Shown in pieces: positions 34,108 to 45,675 of a DNA stretch of 64,000 nucleotides. The translations under genes and the position numbers were made by a program. The stretch comes from Filosporella fistucella. Its lineage: Eukaryota; Ascomycota; Leotiomycetes; Helotiales. The stretch is from NCBI GenBank assembly GCA_030077755.1, contig JAQJZZ010000008.1, positions 3,782,001 through 3,846,000 on the forward strand, read 5' to 3'. Position 1 is the stretch's first letter; each line of letters begins with the position of its first letter. The notes beneath the pieces are model-generated. The model searched no databases and was not told the DNA's origin. It worked only from the letters and a program-made list of their open reading frames with translations.

Positions 34108-35665
34108 TCAATCATCGCCTGTTGGTTTATACATAATGGTCGTGACATACTGAGGAAATGTAAGCTGAAGTCAAACTCCTGCTGCTGGGGTATTACCTTT
34201 CTCCTATATCTGGTCGTAGCCGAGACCGCTAGAACGTTATTCTTGATGCTACTAGTTGCTAAATGGTTGAGAACAGTGTGGTTAGGCATAGTCAAGACAC
34301 TATTGTCATCTTTCATCGGCGTGGCAGCATTCAATATTGGCTTGCCTAAGAAGCCTGGAAGACTTGGTGGTGTAGGGAGCTTCTCAATTGCAGCTGCAGC
34401 ATGCTGGTAGGCAGAAGAATCCTCGGCTTTGTCCAAGTCCAACAAATACTGAGGTACTTGAGATGAATAACGTCCCGGTGGTAAGACTGATTTAGTTTTC
34501 GGGGCAGGTTTACTACCTTTGGCACTACCATCTTCGGGGGCTTTCGCTTCGGCGGGCTTCGAGGTTGATTGAACTTGGCCAGCGGCATTGCTAGCAGGCG
34601 TCTCAGGAGCCTCTACAGATAAGGGTGCTTCTCGAGGTATATCGTCAGCACTGACTTCGATGTAGTTGACAAGATTGTTGCCGAAATCTACGGTAGTAGG
34701 CAAGTTCTTGGAGCATTGCATGACTCCGTCGGCAATGAATCTGATGTGGTGTGTTCCTGGGCGAACATGAATGACAGCCCGCAAGATATCTGGGCGACCT
34801 TCACTGCATAAATGTTAGAACAGCGCCATAGGCGACAAAAGTGTGGCCATGAGTAGTCGGCTCCAGCTTTCACTTACACTGGATGAAGGCGATGCTTCTT
34901 ATTCCATTGGAAAATAGTACCCGTGACGTAAACCTTGTCTCCTCCTTGGTCTTTCTTCCATTCAAATACCGTGGGAACGGTAGCCTTCGTCTTATCAACA
35001 CGCAGTTCTTCCGCATCCTCCTCGTCAATTGTTGTATTACTCAGAGCAGAAGCACGTCGAGGGAGAGGTTCATTGTCGAGTTGCTCTATATCCAATAATG
35101 GGGCATCCACATCCTGTGGAGCAATAATTGGCGATCCAGGAGTATGTACCTCTTCCTCAATAGGCAGTGGTAGTCTTGGGGGTCTGGTAAGATGATAAGA
35201 CATGTCTTGTGTGGCAGGAGGGCCGGAAGGCTCGATTGATTGGGAGTATGATCGCAAAGAGGAGGATTCGATGTTGACAGCAGTCGTAGGGACATCGACC
35301 GGCTTGCTTGGCTGATCTTTGAGGATATTCTTCGGGTCGTCTTTGGAGTTCTGTGCACCCATTTGTGAATCACTGCTGTGGTGCGATGGTGAATGTATGC
35401 TCTGGCTTGGGGATGAATGGTTGAAGTGTGCAGCAGCGGCGGCGGCTGTTGGATGTGATTGGGAATTGCGAGTACGATGTGTTGCAGTCGTGGTTCCACG
35501 AGCTTGAGCCATAGAAGGTTCAGCAGGAGCTCGCTGAGCTTGTATCAAATTTCTGGGGTCTCTCCGTGTCGAGGACGGCCGCGACGACGAGGGTGAGTCG
35601 TGGCTAGAGGGCGACGCTGAGCCAGAATGTGGCTGCCGCGAGTTGGTGGAGGTATTATTGCCCAT
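34108..35665 (-). CDS. GAL83: AMPK/SNF1 complex beta subunit
   Basis: Scaffold of the Snf1/AMPK kinase; binds glycogen and positions alpha and gamma subunits (yeast Sip1/Sip2/Gal83). Exons (transcript order) 35665-34878, 34803-34197 and 34149-34108 give 478 aa. The start at 35665 gives MGNNTS, a good N-myristoylation signal (Gly2), so I prefer it to an in-frame start 147 nt upstream. A Ser/His/Ala-rich disordered region fills about 1-240. The glycogen-binding (CBM48-like) domain runs about 240-325 (VFEWKK to NYIEV). The ASC domain ends the protein: GRYSSQVPQYL, PPSLPGFLGK, LTMPNHTVLNHLATSSIK, YVTTIMYKPT. The last exon is 42 nt and completes the ASC end. Confidence 0.94.
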
Positions 35666-36703
35666 CCTGAGGGGAGGGTCGTGTGATATGAGGAGAGAAG
35701 ATAGTGGTGGGCAGCGTTCAACAGTTGCGCATAGCGGGGAAGGAACAGTGCGATGGGGTTGAGATGCACAGCTGTACAAGTCGGGGGAGGAGTTGAGGTA
35801 TGTGAAGTTCAAGTGATCCTGATATATTGCACATCAGGCTTGCAATCGAGTCATGGGAGAAAGCGAGTAGACCGTGTAACTTGAACTTTTGGGTGAGGAT
35901 GAGGACTTCCAATAAGATAAAGAACTTGATGCTATTCCCCATCAGTGCAGCCGCCCGCCGCCCAACCCAGCGTCGACCTAAACCCCACATCCTGGTTCGA
36001 CTTGCCTTCCAAGGGAAGGCAAGATAAAGCGGCACCAAGTGTCGTATGAGCTCGGATTCAAATTTCCTTCGAGCGATACCTGGTGCCTCTTAGAAGTTTC
36101 CAAGTCCTTTAGAATTAAATGATAGAATACTTCAATCCCCAGCCTCTTTGGGAGAGAGAACAGTAGTGTTCAAGTCTATGAAAGCCATGGCGCACTTGAA
36201 GGCCAGCAACGATATGGAGCTAGGTTGTGCCGCTTTAGTATTCCCAACCCCTAGCTCTAATTTGATGTCCGTGCTAACTCCAATACCACCAGCTTTCGCT
36301 CTTGTCATCCCGCAGCCTCATCATTGCAAAGAAGCTTTGTGTCTGTCCTAATGTGGACATCAGCGAACTTCGATAACATTTCAAAGTGATATTGACCTAG
36401 CCAAAACGGACATGAGCGTTATTGTAATATCTACGAAAAACTACTTCAACACTGCCCTCGGCCCTTTTGAGCTTGAGCTTCTCCCCAATCCTACACTCAG
36501 ATTATTTCTCTGGAGCCAGCAGCTATCATACCTGAGCACTCGAAACCTCTGCCGGAGGTCATAGTTTCGGCCTGCTTGGGTCAATTGGTTTTGAACGCAT
36601 TGGTACCAGGCCAGGAAGGTTGCTTTGCAGTCCTTATGCCGAGCTGGGCATACAACATTACTGATACCTACATACGAATCGACACTTTAGGTGGCCACTT
36701 GTC
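35666..36703. other. Divergent intergenic region, AMPK beta and membrane protein
   Basis: About 1 kb between two divergent starts. It holds a 10-bp perfect hairpin at 36001-36023 (listed separately) and no convincing gene. Short frames around 36148-36351 lack family features. Confidence 0.5.
36001..36023. repeat. Perfect 10-bp inverted repeat
   Basis: CTTGCCTTCC and its exact complement GGAAGGCAAG are separated by AAG, forming a short hairpin about 340 bp upstream of the AMPK beta start. A cruciform site or a palindromic factor-binding site are both possible. Confidence 0.6.
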
Positions 36704-37256
36704 ATGTCTTGGACGTCAATTCTCAGCAACATAATTTACTATGGCTCATTGCCTTTCATAACTCTATTCTACTGGCTTCTTGTCCCTTTGGCTCCAGCAA
36801 TATATTTAGGAAACTACCTCGCCGTAGCGTGTCTATACCCCCTTACATTGGTCGGAAAATTTGAGGTGAGATTTGTCCTACATATGTGTCTCAATTCTAA
36901 CTCTTTGGAAGACTATTTACATCTACCTTGGTGTTGCAACCCTCGTTGGCCTTTTTTCGGGTGCTGTACTCCACACATGCTCGTCGCTTCTGGTTGCCGT
37001 GTTCAGTTTGAATCTCGAGTCAGAAAGAAACCATCGATCTGTAGCCTCTGTTCGTGCGGTTCGAGAGGAGGAGAGGCTAGAGCAAGCGTGGCAAAACTCT
37101 ACTCCGAAGAGTGAGGACCATAGTTGGAGAAACGATATATCCATGGAGAAATACGCCGAGTGGTTGGAGAGAGACGCAGGCCAGAGGAGAGATGAGCAGG
37201 GTTTGTTAGGCCAAACCATACTTGAGGAAGACGGTGACTCAGACTTTGACTTCTAA
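36704..37256 (+). CDS. Small two-helix membrane protein, unknown function
   Basis: Exons 36704-36865 and 36912-37256 give 168 aa. I do not recognise a named family. The first exon is almost wholly hydrophobic (about residues 12-52, enough for one long or two short helices, with Pro kinks in LLVPLAPAIYLG). The second exon starts with another hydrophobic stretch (about 55-85). The remaining 80 residues are charged, with Glu-Arg-rich helix and a short acidic end (DGDSDFDF). A signal-anchor, ER or vacuolar membrane location seems likely, with the charged tail in the cytosol. The intron of 46 nt is GT-AG and phase 0. It converges on KAE1, with stops 90 bp apart. The model is sound; function is open. 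Confidence 0.7.
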
Positions 37257-37346
37257 AGAGCGTTCGGAGATTATCCGACTTTAGATTGAGGATATTGACT
37301 TCCAGCGCTCGTATTTCTAGCAGCTCATCGTCCGCTTTGCAGTGGC

Positions 37347-38396
37347 TCAATTCCTCCATTTGACATGAACTTCGTCAGTTCTGAATCGTTGTGTACAGGT
37401 GCTATCCTCCAAAGGCGTCCTAAATCCTGATTCGTATGCCAATAATCCTGCATGGGCGATCATAATGCCATTGTCGATGCAGTAGCGCTCGTCAGTAGCA
37501 AAGACACTTCCACCCCTATCCTTCGCCATCAGTGCCATCATCTCTTGCAGCCGCTCGTTGCAGCCAACACCCCCAACGATCAGAACTTGTTTGCTTCCCA
37601 CATGTGCCATTGCTCTCTCCGTGATTTCAACTAACATGGCATAGACTGTTTCCTGCAAGCTGAAGCACAGATCTGAAATAGTGATCGTTGCTCCAGTGGT
37701 AGGATCTTTCCAATCTGGGTTGGCTTTGAGCTCTCCTGCTAAGATATCGATGCTCGCCAGAATGCCAGAGAATGAGCAATCCATACCCTTGACCGCGTAT
37801 GGTAAATCAAGGAGAACCTTCCCCTTCTTAGCTAATTGCTCGATGTTGTATCCTGGTGCCGGTTCGTTACTGATTTCTAGGGTTCTGGCAAACCGGTCCA
37901 GACAATTACCAACCGCAATGTCGAGTGCTTCACCGAAGATGCGATATCGCTGCTCAGCATATGCAATGACCTGAGTATTACCCCCACTAACGTAAAGAAC
38001 AACCGGGTTATCAGCGCCTGTGATTTCACGACCCATTTCGATGTGTCCGACGCAGTGGTTCACCCCAATCAGCTCTTTCTCCCATAGTAATGAAAGCATT
38101 CGTGCAGCAACAGCTACACTCTGCAAAGGAGCTCCCATTCCGGGGCCTTTTGTGTAGCAAATGCAATCGACATCATTTATCGCGACCCCAGCTTCTATCA
38201 TAGCTTGCTTGACAAGTCTGACAACCCATGATCGATGGTGTTTTGCTGTGTCCTTTGGAAGAAACCCCTCACCTGGTGGAGTCACAAATGTATGGCGGAT
38301 GTTGGAGAGAACCTGGGCGGGTTTACCATTAGGCGGATGAGAAATCACGCCCACACCCAGTTTGTTTGCACTTCCTTCGAGACCTATGGATATCAT
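37347..38396 (-). CDS. KAE1: Kae1, tRNA threonylcarbamoyladenosine transferase (KEOPS/EKC)
   Basis: Catalytic subunit of the EKC/KEOPS complex, which adds the threonylcarbamoyl group to A37 of tRNAs that read ANN codons; the complex also affects telomeres and transcription. An intronless frame of 349 aa begins at 38396, where [12 protein letters not shown] matches the family N-terminus; the frame is open a further 38 codons upstream but those residues do not match the family. The metal site HxxxH is in [11 protein letters not shown]; the ATP-binding blocks are VSGGNTQV, the GMDCSFSG region and [10 protein letters not shown]; the last metal ligand Asp is in CIDNGIMIA. No targeting peptide appears, so this is the cytosolic/nuclear form rather than mitochondrial Qri7. 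Confidence 0.96.
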   Translation of the reverse strand: MISIGLEGSANKLGVGVISHPPNGKPAQVLSNIRHTFVTPPGEGFLPKDTAKHHRSWVVRLVKQAMIEAGVAINDVDCICYTKGPGMGAPLQSVAVAARMLSLLWEKELIGVNHCVGHIEMGREITGADNPVVLYVSGGNTQVIAYAEQRYRIFGEALDIAVGNCLDRFARTLEISNEPAPGYNIEQLAKKGKVLLDLPYAVKGMDCSFSGILASIDILAGELKANPDWKDPTTGATITISDLCFSLQETVYAMLVEITERAMAHVGSKQVLIVGGVGCNERLQEMMALMAKDRGGSVFATDERYCIDNGIMIAHAGLLAYESGFRTPLEDSTCTQRFRTDEVHVKWRN

Positions 38397-38836
38397 GACG
38401 ATGTCGTGATAGTTCGCTGGTTGATTTACCAACGAGTTGCGAAGGCAAATTGGACCCCGCCAATGCGATAAAATCGCCGTCTGACAAGGCTGACCGATAA
38501 GAACTAGCAATCGGGAGGCTATCAGCTAGCCGTGTGAGAAAATAGAGATTTTGGACAAAGTTTGGACCAAATCTCACACTTGACACTGGTTTAATACTCT
38601 AAAGGATGTTATAAGTCTTTGATTCGTGAAGAACTTTGCTTATTCAAGGTACTGACTATAAAAAATGCAATATTCTTCGTGGGAGTTTTTTCTACTGCGG
38701 GCGTCCAATCCCTGCCCTGTTCGGCTAGCCACTTAGCGCAACTCTGCTTCAAGTTCATCCAACTCACTTATTTTCTGTTCCTTACAAATCCAGTGCGATG
38801 CTTCATACCTTTCTGTGCTCCAAGCAGCCAGCAATA
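38397..38836. other. Divergent promoter region, KAE1 and SET protein
   Basis: The two starts lie 440 bp apart on opposite strands. Nothing beyond expected promoter sequence was recognised. Confidence 0.4.
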
Positions 38837-40456
38837 ATGGATCATGATATCTTCAAAGCACTTACGGACTCATTTCTATCATGGCTACCTACCATGGGAA
38901 TTCAGATGAACCCCAAAATCTCCCTAGTAGACATGCGGGAATCCGGAAAAAGTCGAGGCATCGGTCAGTTACTCTACATCTCACACCCTTCTGATCAATT
39001 CTGAAAAGTTGTCTCTATACCACAAACCTAGCGTGCTACACTACCCATGGTCTCTTTAGCCCTTATTTGCGCACCTTACTGACGATACAAAAGTTGCGCT
39101 CGCAGACATTGATGAGGACGAAGTCTTGTTCAGCATCCCACGTTTGGCAGTCCTGAACATCGATACTGCACTCAGCAGGCTCGATAGTAGCGCAATTCGT
39201 CATGCAATTGAAAGTGTGCCCAACTGGTTGGTATGTTTTCCCTGAAACTGTTCATGACTGCGTTCTGACCGAAGCAGGCTCTTACCACAGTCATGCTTAC
39301 CGAAGGTCTGCGAAAAGACTCGCGATGGGCACCTTACCTTGCGATTCTACCTTCGCAACTGGACAGTCTCGTCTTTTGGACTGATGTGGAATTGTCCGAA
39401 TTACAAGCCAGTGCTGTCGTTCAAAGAATTGGGAAGGCTCATGCCGAGGAAATGTTCAGGAAACACATCTCACCTCTTAGATTTGAAAACGGGAATACTG
39501 AGATGTGCCATCGGGTGGCATCCGTTATCATGGCATACGCTTTCGACATTCCTGAGAAGATGAGCAACGACGAAAACAGTGATGAAACCGACGATGCCGA
39601 GGAGCTGGTTTCGGACGACGAGGAAGACGAAAAAACTATTCTCTCAATGATTCCCCTTGCCGATATGCTGAATGCAGATGCTGATAGAAATAATGCACGA
39701 CTTTGCTGCGACAATGTGGACTTGGAGATGAGAAGCATCAAGCCGATACCTAAAGGCGAGGAGATATTCAACGACTATGGACAATTACCTCGCTCTGACC
39801 TGCTCAGGAGATATGGTTATGTCACTGAGAATTACTCGCCTTACGATGTCGCCGAGATCTCAACTAAATTGATCGTTTCCATGTTTCGCTCATCCGAATC
39901 GATAGTACTTCCAAACGGGCAGTCTTTGAGACCCCTTCCGGAAGTCAGTTTGGAACAGCGTCTATTCATAGCTGAACGTGAAGCTGTCCTGGAGGACTCT
40001 TACGAGTTTGTTCATCCAGGACCCGATAGCCCAAGCATTCCGGACGATCTTTTGGCACTCATATACATCATGTTGCTAGACGAGGAGAATTTCAAGGCTC
40101 TAGAGTCATCTCAAAGCGCGCTTCCATCACGCTCCAAACTCACTACAGAGCTTGTAGGCCAGGTACTAGTAAAGGCTATTTCTCTTCGCGAAAACGAGTA
40201 TGCAACTACAATCCACGACGACGAGGTTTTACTCAGGTCTGGGAGAGTTACGGGACGGGCAGCGATGGCGCTGCAAGTTCGATATGGAGAGAAAGCAGTC
40301 CTGAGAAAAGCTATCCGGGAAGCAACTACGTTCATCGCAAACAACAAGCGAATGAGAGCTGGGAAGTCTGCCGGAAATGACTCGCTGTCCTCAAATAAAG
40401 GCAAAAGAAAGATGCATGAACAAGAGACAGGAGGAAGGAAGAAGGGCAAGCGATAA
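38837..40456 (+). CDS. RKM4: SET-domain lysine methyltransferase, Rkm4/SETD6-like
   Basis: Member of the SET/Rubisco-LSMT group; yeast Rkm4 monomethylates ribosomal protein Rpl42 (eL42). Exons 38837-38963, 39094-39230 and 39278-40456 give 480 aa. The SET domain is split by an inserted helical region, as in this group: an N-terminal part (GKSRGI then VALADIDEDEVLFSIPR), and a C-terminal part with MIPLADMLNAD, GEEIFNDYG and LLRRYGY. An acidic stretch (about residues 195-220) interrupts the middle. The Rubisco-LSMT substrate-binding domain follows. The tail is Lys/Arg-rich (KGKRKM, GGRKKGKR), a likely nuclear signal. The first intron is 130 nt, longer than most here, with donor GTCAGT. Confidence 0.88.
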
Positions 40457-40834
40457 CCCACAGTATTCGGAGCAAGTCGGTTCAATATACGGTATGTCAC
40501 CTAACGATTTGATGAACTTTACAGAGATCCAGCACAAAATAGAAGGAATCTCGTTAATTTCTTGCAGGTCTTCGCTCTTCGCTGCCTGCCGCTCTTTGGT
40601 GTCTGCTCGTGTGAGCGCTAAAACTACAACAGGCCCCCCATCTACCACCATGGCCAGGGAGACAATCTATTCCTAATACAGTGCTGTTCCTGATCTGGAA
40701 CGTCTCAAATGAAGTAACTTCCAAAAGCATGCGCGGCATTTTCCGAGTCTGATGGAACTATCTTTTGTACATGCGCTCAGAAGGCGCGACAGGGTGATTT
40801 AAAGGTGAGAGGAGTCGAGCTAACTGATCTTTTT
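40457..40834. other. Convergent 3' region, RKM4 and EPL1
   Basis: The 378 bp between the two stops hold no recognisable gene or repeat; 3' UTRs are expected. Confidence 0.5.
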
Positions 40835-42675
40835 TCAAGTTGGGCCTTGCTGCTGGGGCGGACCGGCAACTGTCAAAGCTCGATTACTTGGACTGCTAGC
40901 AGGAACAACAGAACCAGCCGAAGCGCGTGCAGCTATCTGTGCTAATTGCATCGCTCTTTCATCTACCACCCGAGGGCGTTGGGAGTAGATGTGGGCAGGG
41001 TAAGGTATGGTGGCACGAAATCTCATTGCCTTAGTGTCATAAGGGTCCATCTCATAGGCAGGTTGCTCCTCATCGTCATCCTGGTCATACTTCCAGCGAT
41101 CCGACAACGCAATTCCTTCAGATGATTTAAGCGCGGATGACATCCCCCTTCGATCGATCCAGAGACGCCCGCCACGACCAATCCGTCTACGATAAGCTGG
41201 TTGACCCTGGGGCTCCTCCTCATCAGGGGAATCATATCGGAAATTCGCAGGCTCTGACTTGTCCAATGAAGGGGAAGGGTGATCAAAATTCTCGGATGTT
41301 ACAGAGGAGGGGGGTGTCATGAGGTACTGGTATTGGGCAGTGGCTGGTCGGAAACCAGTATCTGTTCCCTGACCTCGTACCGGTGACAGCGGCTCACGAG
41401 TTAAGTCAACATGGCCTTGATTCCATTTGCGATGCTGTTCGGCCTTTTCTTCAATCTCTCTTTGGAGTTGGTTCTCCTTTTCGGCCAGTACATCACTCAG
41501 CATAATAAGATCAGCATCCAGTGGGCGCCCATCGGACCGGCCTGGCAAACGCAGCTGAGTGCCAGGAGGTCGTTGCAATTGGGCAAAATCGGTGAGCTTT
41601 CTCTTCTGTGGCTGTTGCAGGTCAGCGTTATGCTTGAGAACACGGAATGTTCCACATACCCTTTGGTTGATCAAGTCTTCGTCGTCGGTCTTGATGCCTA
41701 GCGTAACCTTTGTTTTCTTGAGCAGTGCCCGTTGCTCAAACACTGCTCTGTCAACCTTCAAGAGCTCTGCCTTGGTCAGCTCTCTCTGGAGTGCCATCTG
41801 AATGAGGTGTCGGCCATCCTCCAGCTCCTTTCTCATCTTCTTCAGCTTTTCCGCACTCTGCGTGTCGCGAGCTCTCGTCTTCCTGGTTTGACGAACATCA
41901 CGGCGTCGAAAGCAAACATAAGGATCGCCATCGTCTTTTTCTTGGTTTTTCTCGAATTTCAGACTGGGCTGTAGTGGTCCGTTACCAGATTCTTGTCGGC
42001 GACTCCTCCAATAGTCGTAGATATCTTTAGCGAACACATGAAGCTTATCATCCACTTGCTCTTTTATGGCAGCCTTCATGGTATCGAAAGGGATCACAGT
42101 GCCATCTACTGCAGCATAAGGGGCTTGCTCTTCAGCGGTCTCCTCGAGAACTTCCATGATTTTTTCAAAGTCATCCTCCAAACAACGAGAACCAGCTCCT
42201 TTCTTTTGATTATAGGATTTGAGAAATTGATCATCTTCAGTCGTCATATTATACTGGCAACCTGTACATTCTTCGACGGTTTGGGAGAATCGAATGTACG
42301 AAGCAGGTTTCTCGAATACTAACGAGTATAAGGCATCATAATCGATGTCACTACTCTGCTGAGCAGGAGGGGCAGGAATCTCTTCCGCGACATATTTGGC
42401 ACCTTGAGATTTTAAAGCAGCTTGTAAATGGTATTCCTACTTGATGTCAGAAAGGGACCGAGGTAAGTAATAGAATATGTAGTAACACGTGATGTAAACA
42501 GTATCATGTGACTTGCCTTTTCCTCGTGTTTTTCCACACCAGTCTCAACATTATACTGGCTATGAAGTGAGCTGTATTCAGAAGGTTCAAATTGATCTTC
42601 TCTGAGGACAGGTTGAGTTGTCGATTTTGCGAGCTTGCGCTGTCTTACGACTCTTGCGCCCGCCTGTGGTCGCAT
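40835..42675 (-). CDS. EPL1: Enhancer of polycomb-like Epl1 (NuA4)
   Basis: Scaffold of the NuA4/piccolo histone acetyltransferase; its EPcA region activates Esa1 on nucleosomes. Exons (transcript order) 42675-42517, 42436-41660 and 41611-40835 give 570 aa. The N-terminus MRPQAGARVVRQRKL is the conserved basic start of fungal Epl1; EPcA follows through FAKDIYDYW and CFRRRDVRQTRKTR. A coiled-coil Lys/Glu helix lies around 200-255, then a Pro/Ser-rich C-terminus ending in PPQQQGPT. The first intron (42437-42516) is GC-AG, the second (41612-41659) is 48 nt with no stop codon in frame, so a retained form of 586 aa is possible. I chose removal because family members run from INQ straight into a Pro/Lys-rich segment. 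Confidence 0.9.
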
Positions 42676-44906
42676 GTTGAAAAATCGGTGTGCGACAATG
42701 TGATGGGGTCAAAATTCATGGGCGATCGCGATAGTTTCACGCCGAAAATTTGTGAGCGTAAATTATTGATCATGTTGAGATGGATCTCGACATTTCAAAG
42801 GTGTAAGTTGGGTTGAAAATGAGCTTTTGATGGTTTGATGTGGCTCTCGTCAACACTTGACGTTCTCATTGACAGATTTTTCACGCATCAAACCGCCCCG
42901 CGCCTTCGGTCTGTGTAGTGCTTGGCAACCATATACGGTTAGCGTCAACGCTATACCTAAAATGAATATCAGTTTGAAGAATCAGACTCACGGCGCAACT
43001 TTGCTTAGCTATCCTACTCAGTATGACCAGTCACCTGGTAATTGCTCACAAGTGTGAAGTTTTATTATTGCAACGTAAAGCCGTCATTTATGTTCTGCTG
43101 TTCAGTCTCAAACATAACATCATAGTGATATCCTTACTCCTTCCTTTCACACCAAAGTAGGTATTTGAAGTTGCGTCGACCCATGACTAGTGCATTCACT
43201 AGATTGCAATCCACCGGTAATCATTCGATCTATATGTTTTTTCTTCTTAATGACACGCCATTCAAACCCCAATGTGTGCAAGCTTCCCACAAACATAGAT
43301 CTCCAACAGCTCTATGACAGCGATTGCCATCCATGATATCAATATCGCCATTGAATTCGCATATTTTCTTAGAAGTGGTTCTCGCGGTTTTTCTCTGTCT
43401 CTCATCACTAGTGTCCCAATACCGAATGGATTTTCCACTAGCAATAGCCTCCTTGACTTGCGGTGCGACGATATTGTAGGTTACCTGCTATTTTTTGGAT
43501 TGATGAGGCCAAACCCGCAAGCCTAAGAACCAGAGCTTGAGAAAGTCAGACACGAAATCAGAAATTAACAAAGTGATTATTCAAGGATAAGCTCAAGACC
43601 AAAGCTATGGGTATATTTGAAAGTTGGATGGAGAAGCTCGAAAATGCTGCATATATGATGTCTATTTAGCAAACGGTATGACTTGAAATCTGGTTTACAC
43701 GGATAGAAACTTCTCTATTTATTTCCGACGGGTTGTACTATTAGTCACACTTCTCATGGCAATATGCCTAGCGTACCTCTCTTCAAACTTCATTTACGTT
43801 CACAAAATGTAGTGCTTTGGATTCCAGCTTTGACTCTCTCGAATTTCCCATAGAAAACCTTCGGGACTCTCTCTGTCTCATGAAGTATTTCCTGAAGTAA
43901 TAGTTAATGCCCAGGACGATTTTTCACGTCTACTATCGTATTGTATAAGAGACTTTAGTCGTCGAACATAAGCATTTTTGAATGCCCAATCGTTCTAGTG
44001 TCATATCGTACAGAATATCCAGTTGTAACTTAGTCACGCCAACTTACTCTTGTAACAAAGTACAGACGATTATCTTTCCTTGTCAGAATTTTCGCGATCG
44101 GTACCTAATTTCCACCAAACTTCAAATTTGACCCGGTTCATTCTCACAGACGATGTCAACTTCCCCATTATTTCTTTGCACCAAACTATAAACAGAGATT
44201 AGTGAGATTATAGCAGATGTAGCAAATAGCATTTATATACTTAGTAAAGGCGACACCTTGTTAGCTTGTGTGATATACAGCGTGTAACCCAGATTATTGC
44301 CCTAAATTTCTGATTTAATCAAGTTGACACTATAGTTATATGACCGAAAACCACCTTTAGATTTTCAATTCCTTTCCGGTGTCTAAAACTATCAAACTAG
44401 ACATAAATTCAGTAAGAATGAGCTAGACTACTTCCTATAAATTATGCGACTGACGTCCACTGAAGTGCCTCATTACTTGCTGCGTGAGATTTCATTATCA
44501 GAACAGGATGAAGAGTGGAAAGTGCTAAAGTACAATTACTGCAAAGACTTGGATTGTCTAAATGGTTTCATGTTTCTATAGTGTACAACTGTTGGTGAAA
44601 TCAAACTGCTTTGGCTTTGCCTCGTTCAGGTCACGACAGACAAGTAGTCAAAACCCTGTTCAATCTTGGAATATATATAATGGACTGCAATTTTACTCAA
44701 GGTACTGTCAGCATTCGGATGTCAACATCACAATACACATTCATGGATTACCGATATTGAGAAGGTGTCCATGGTCCATGTTGCTTGCAGCGGGCCGAAC
44801 CGAGAAAAAATTACTGCAGACACCTTGAACATAACAATCTACATTTCAAGTCGTTTCGACAATCCACAGCCCATTCTAGCTTACAACTTGAGCTTCGCAA
44901 ACCAGC
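42676..44906. other. Gene desert between EPL1 and POP8
   Basis: More than 2.2 kb, AT-rich, with only short broken frames (longest under 90 codons) and no recognisable domain, tRNA or repeat that I could define by eye. It may hold old transposon remains or a non-coding RNA. Confidence 0.5.
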
Positions 44907-45368
44907 ATGGCAGAGTCTGTCGAGATGCAAGATGACAGCAATCTAGATCCAAAACACACATCTCCAAATAAGAAAGAGCCCTCTAAACTACATCGTGGTC
45001 ACGAGATTACATCAAAAACAATCAAAGCTCCACCTTTCTCTTATGCCTGTCTAGAGCTCGTCTCTGCTACAAATACAAAAGACATGGTGTTCGATATCAT
45101 CACAGCGCGCTCCTACATGACATCGGCATTGACACAATTTCTCGGTCTCACTGGCTCTGCTATATCTATCGATACTCTCAAACTCGACGGCAGCCTGGTC
45201 TGGATTCGGGTTCCAAGAGAAGACCTCAGTCCTGTTATTGCTGCGTTTGGAGGCTGGGTGGGTGCATCAGATGCGTACGGGAAAGTCACTTGGAGGGTCA
45301 AGGCGAAGGGGAATTGGCTTAGCGTACTTGTCTTAGAAACACAGTCAGGCAGCATATGGAATGAATGA
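44907..45368 (+). CDS. POP8: RNase P/MRP subunit Pop8-like
   Basis: Likely small protein subunit of RNase P (tRNA 5' maturation) and RNase MRP (pre-rRNA cleavage), acting in the nucleus and nucleolus. A single-exon frame of 153 aa. The first 40 residues are charged and disordered (Lys/Asp/Asn-rich). The body has a strand-helix-strand pattern: PPFSYACLELVS, then ITARSYMTSALTQFLGLTGSAI, then LVWIRVPREDLSPVIAAFGGWVG and VTWRVKAKGNWLSVL. This matches the alpha-beta fold of the Pop5/Pop8 pair and the fungal Pop8 style as I recall it. The assignment is by pattern, with no search. It is convergent with PPT1; the stops lie 308 bp apart. Confidence 0.72.
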   Translation: MAESVEMQDDSNLDPKHTSPNKKEPSKLHRGHEITSKTIKAPPFSYACLELVSATNTKDMVFDIITARSYMTSALTQFLGLTGSAISIDTLKLDGSLVWIRVPREDLSPVIAAFGGWVGASDAYGKVTWRVKAKGNWLSVLVLETQSGSIWNE

Positions 45369-45675
45369 GAGATCAGCGGAGAGATTCTTCTGCAATGTGT
45401 TAAGAATGTGGATCTATTTCTGTGTATTTGATGGACGATTATCCAGCGATTCTTGCGGACTTCTACTATTGTACAGGCGTCGCGCGTTGCCTTCGTTTTT
45501 CCCATCCTCCAAAAACGCCCGCTTCTCAAGCCCAATGCTCCGCTTTGATATGCTAGAGATCCACCCAAAGAAGATCATTCATATGCGACTTAATTTTCAT
45601 ACTATAGTTTCTTCATGTCATCGACATGAGACTATTGTTTTGTGCATAAGCCTTAACATTAATTAGTTAGCATGT

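Noticed and set aside
35666..35812. In-frame upstream start for AMPK beta giving 49 more residues
   Set aside because: The extension lacks family similarity and would bury the MGNNTS myristoylation start at 35665.
38397..38510. Upstream extension of the Kae1 frame by 38 codons
   Set aside because: Kae1 proteins begin at [12 protein letters not shown]; the extra residues do not match and read like 5' UTR.
44562..44828. 88-codon frame upstream of POP8
   Set aside because: Composition is not protein-like and no family is recognised.
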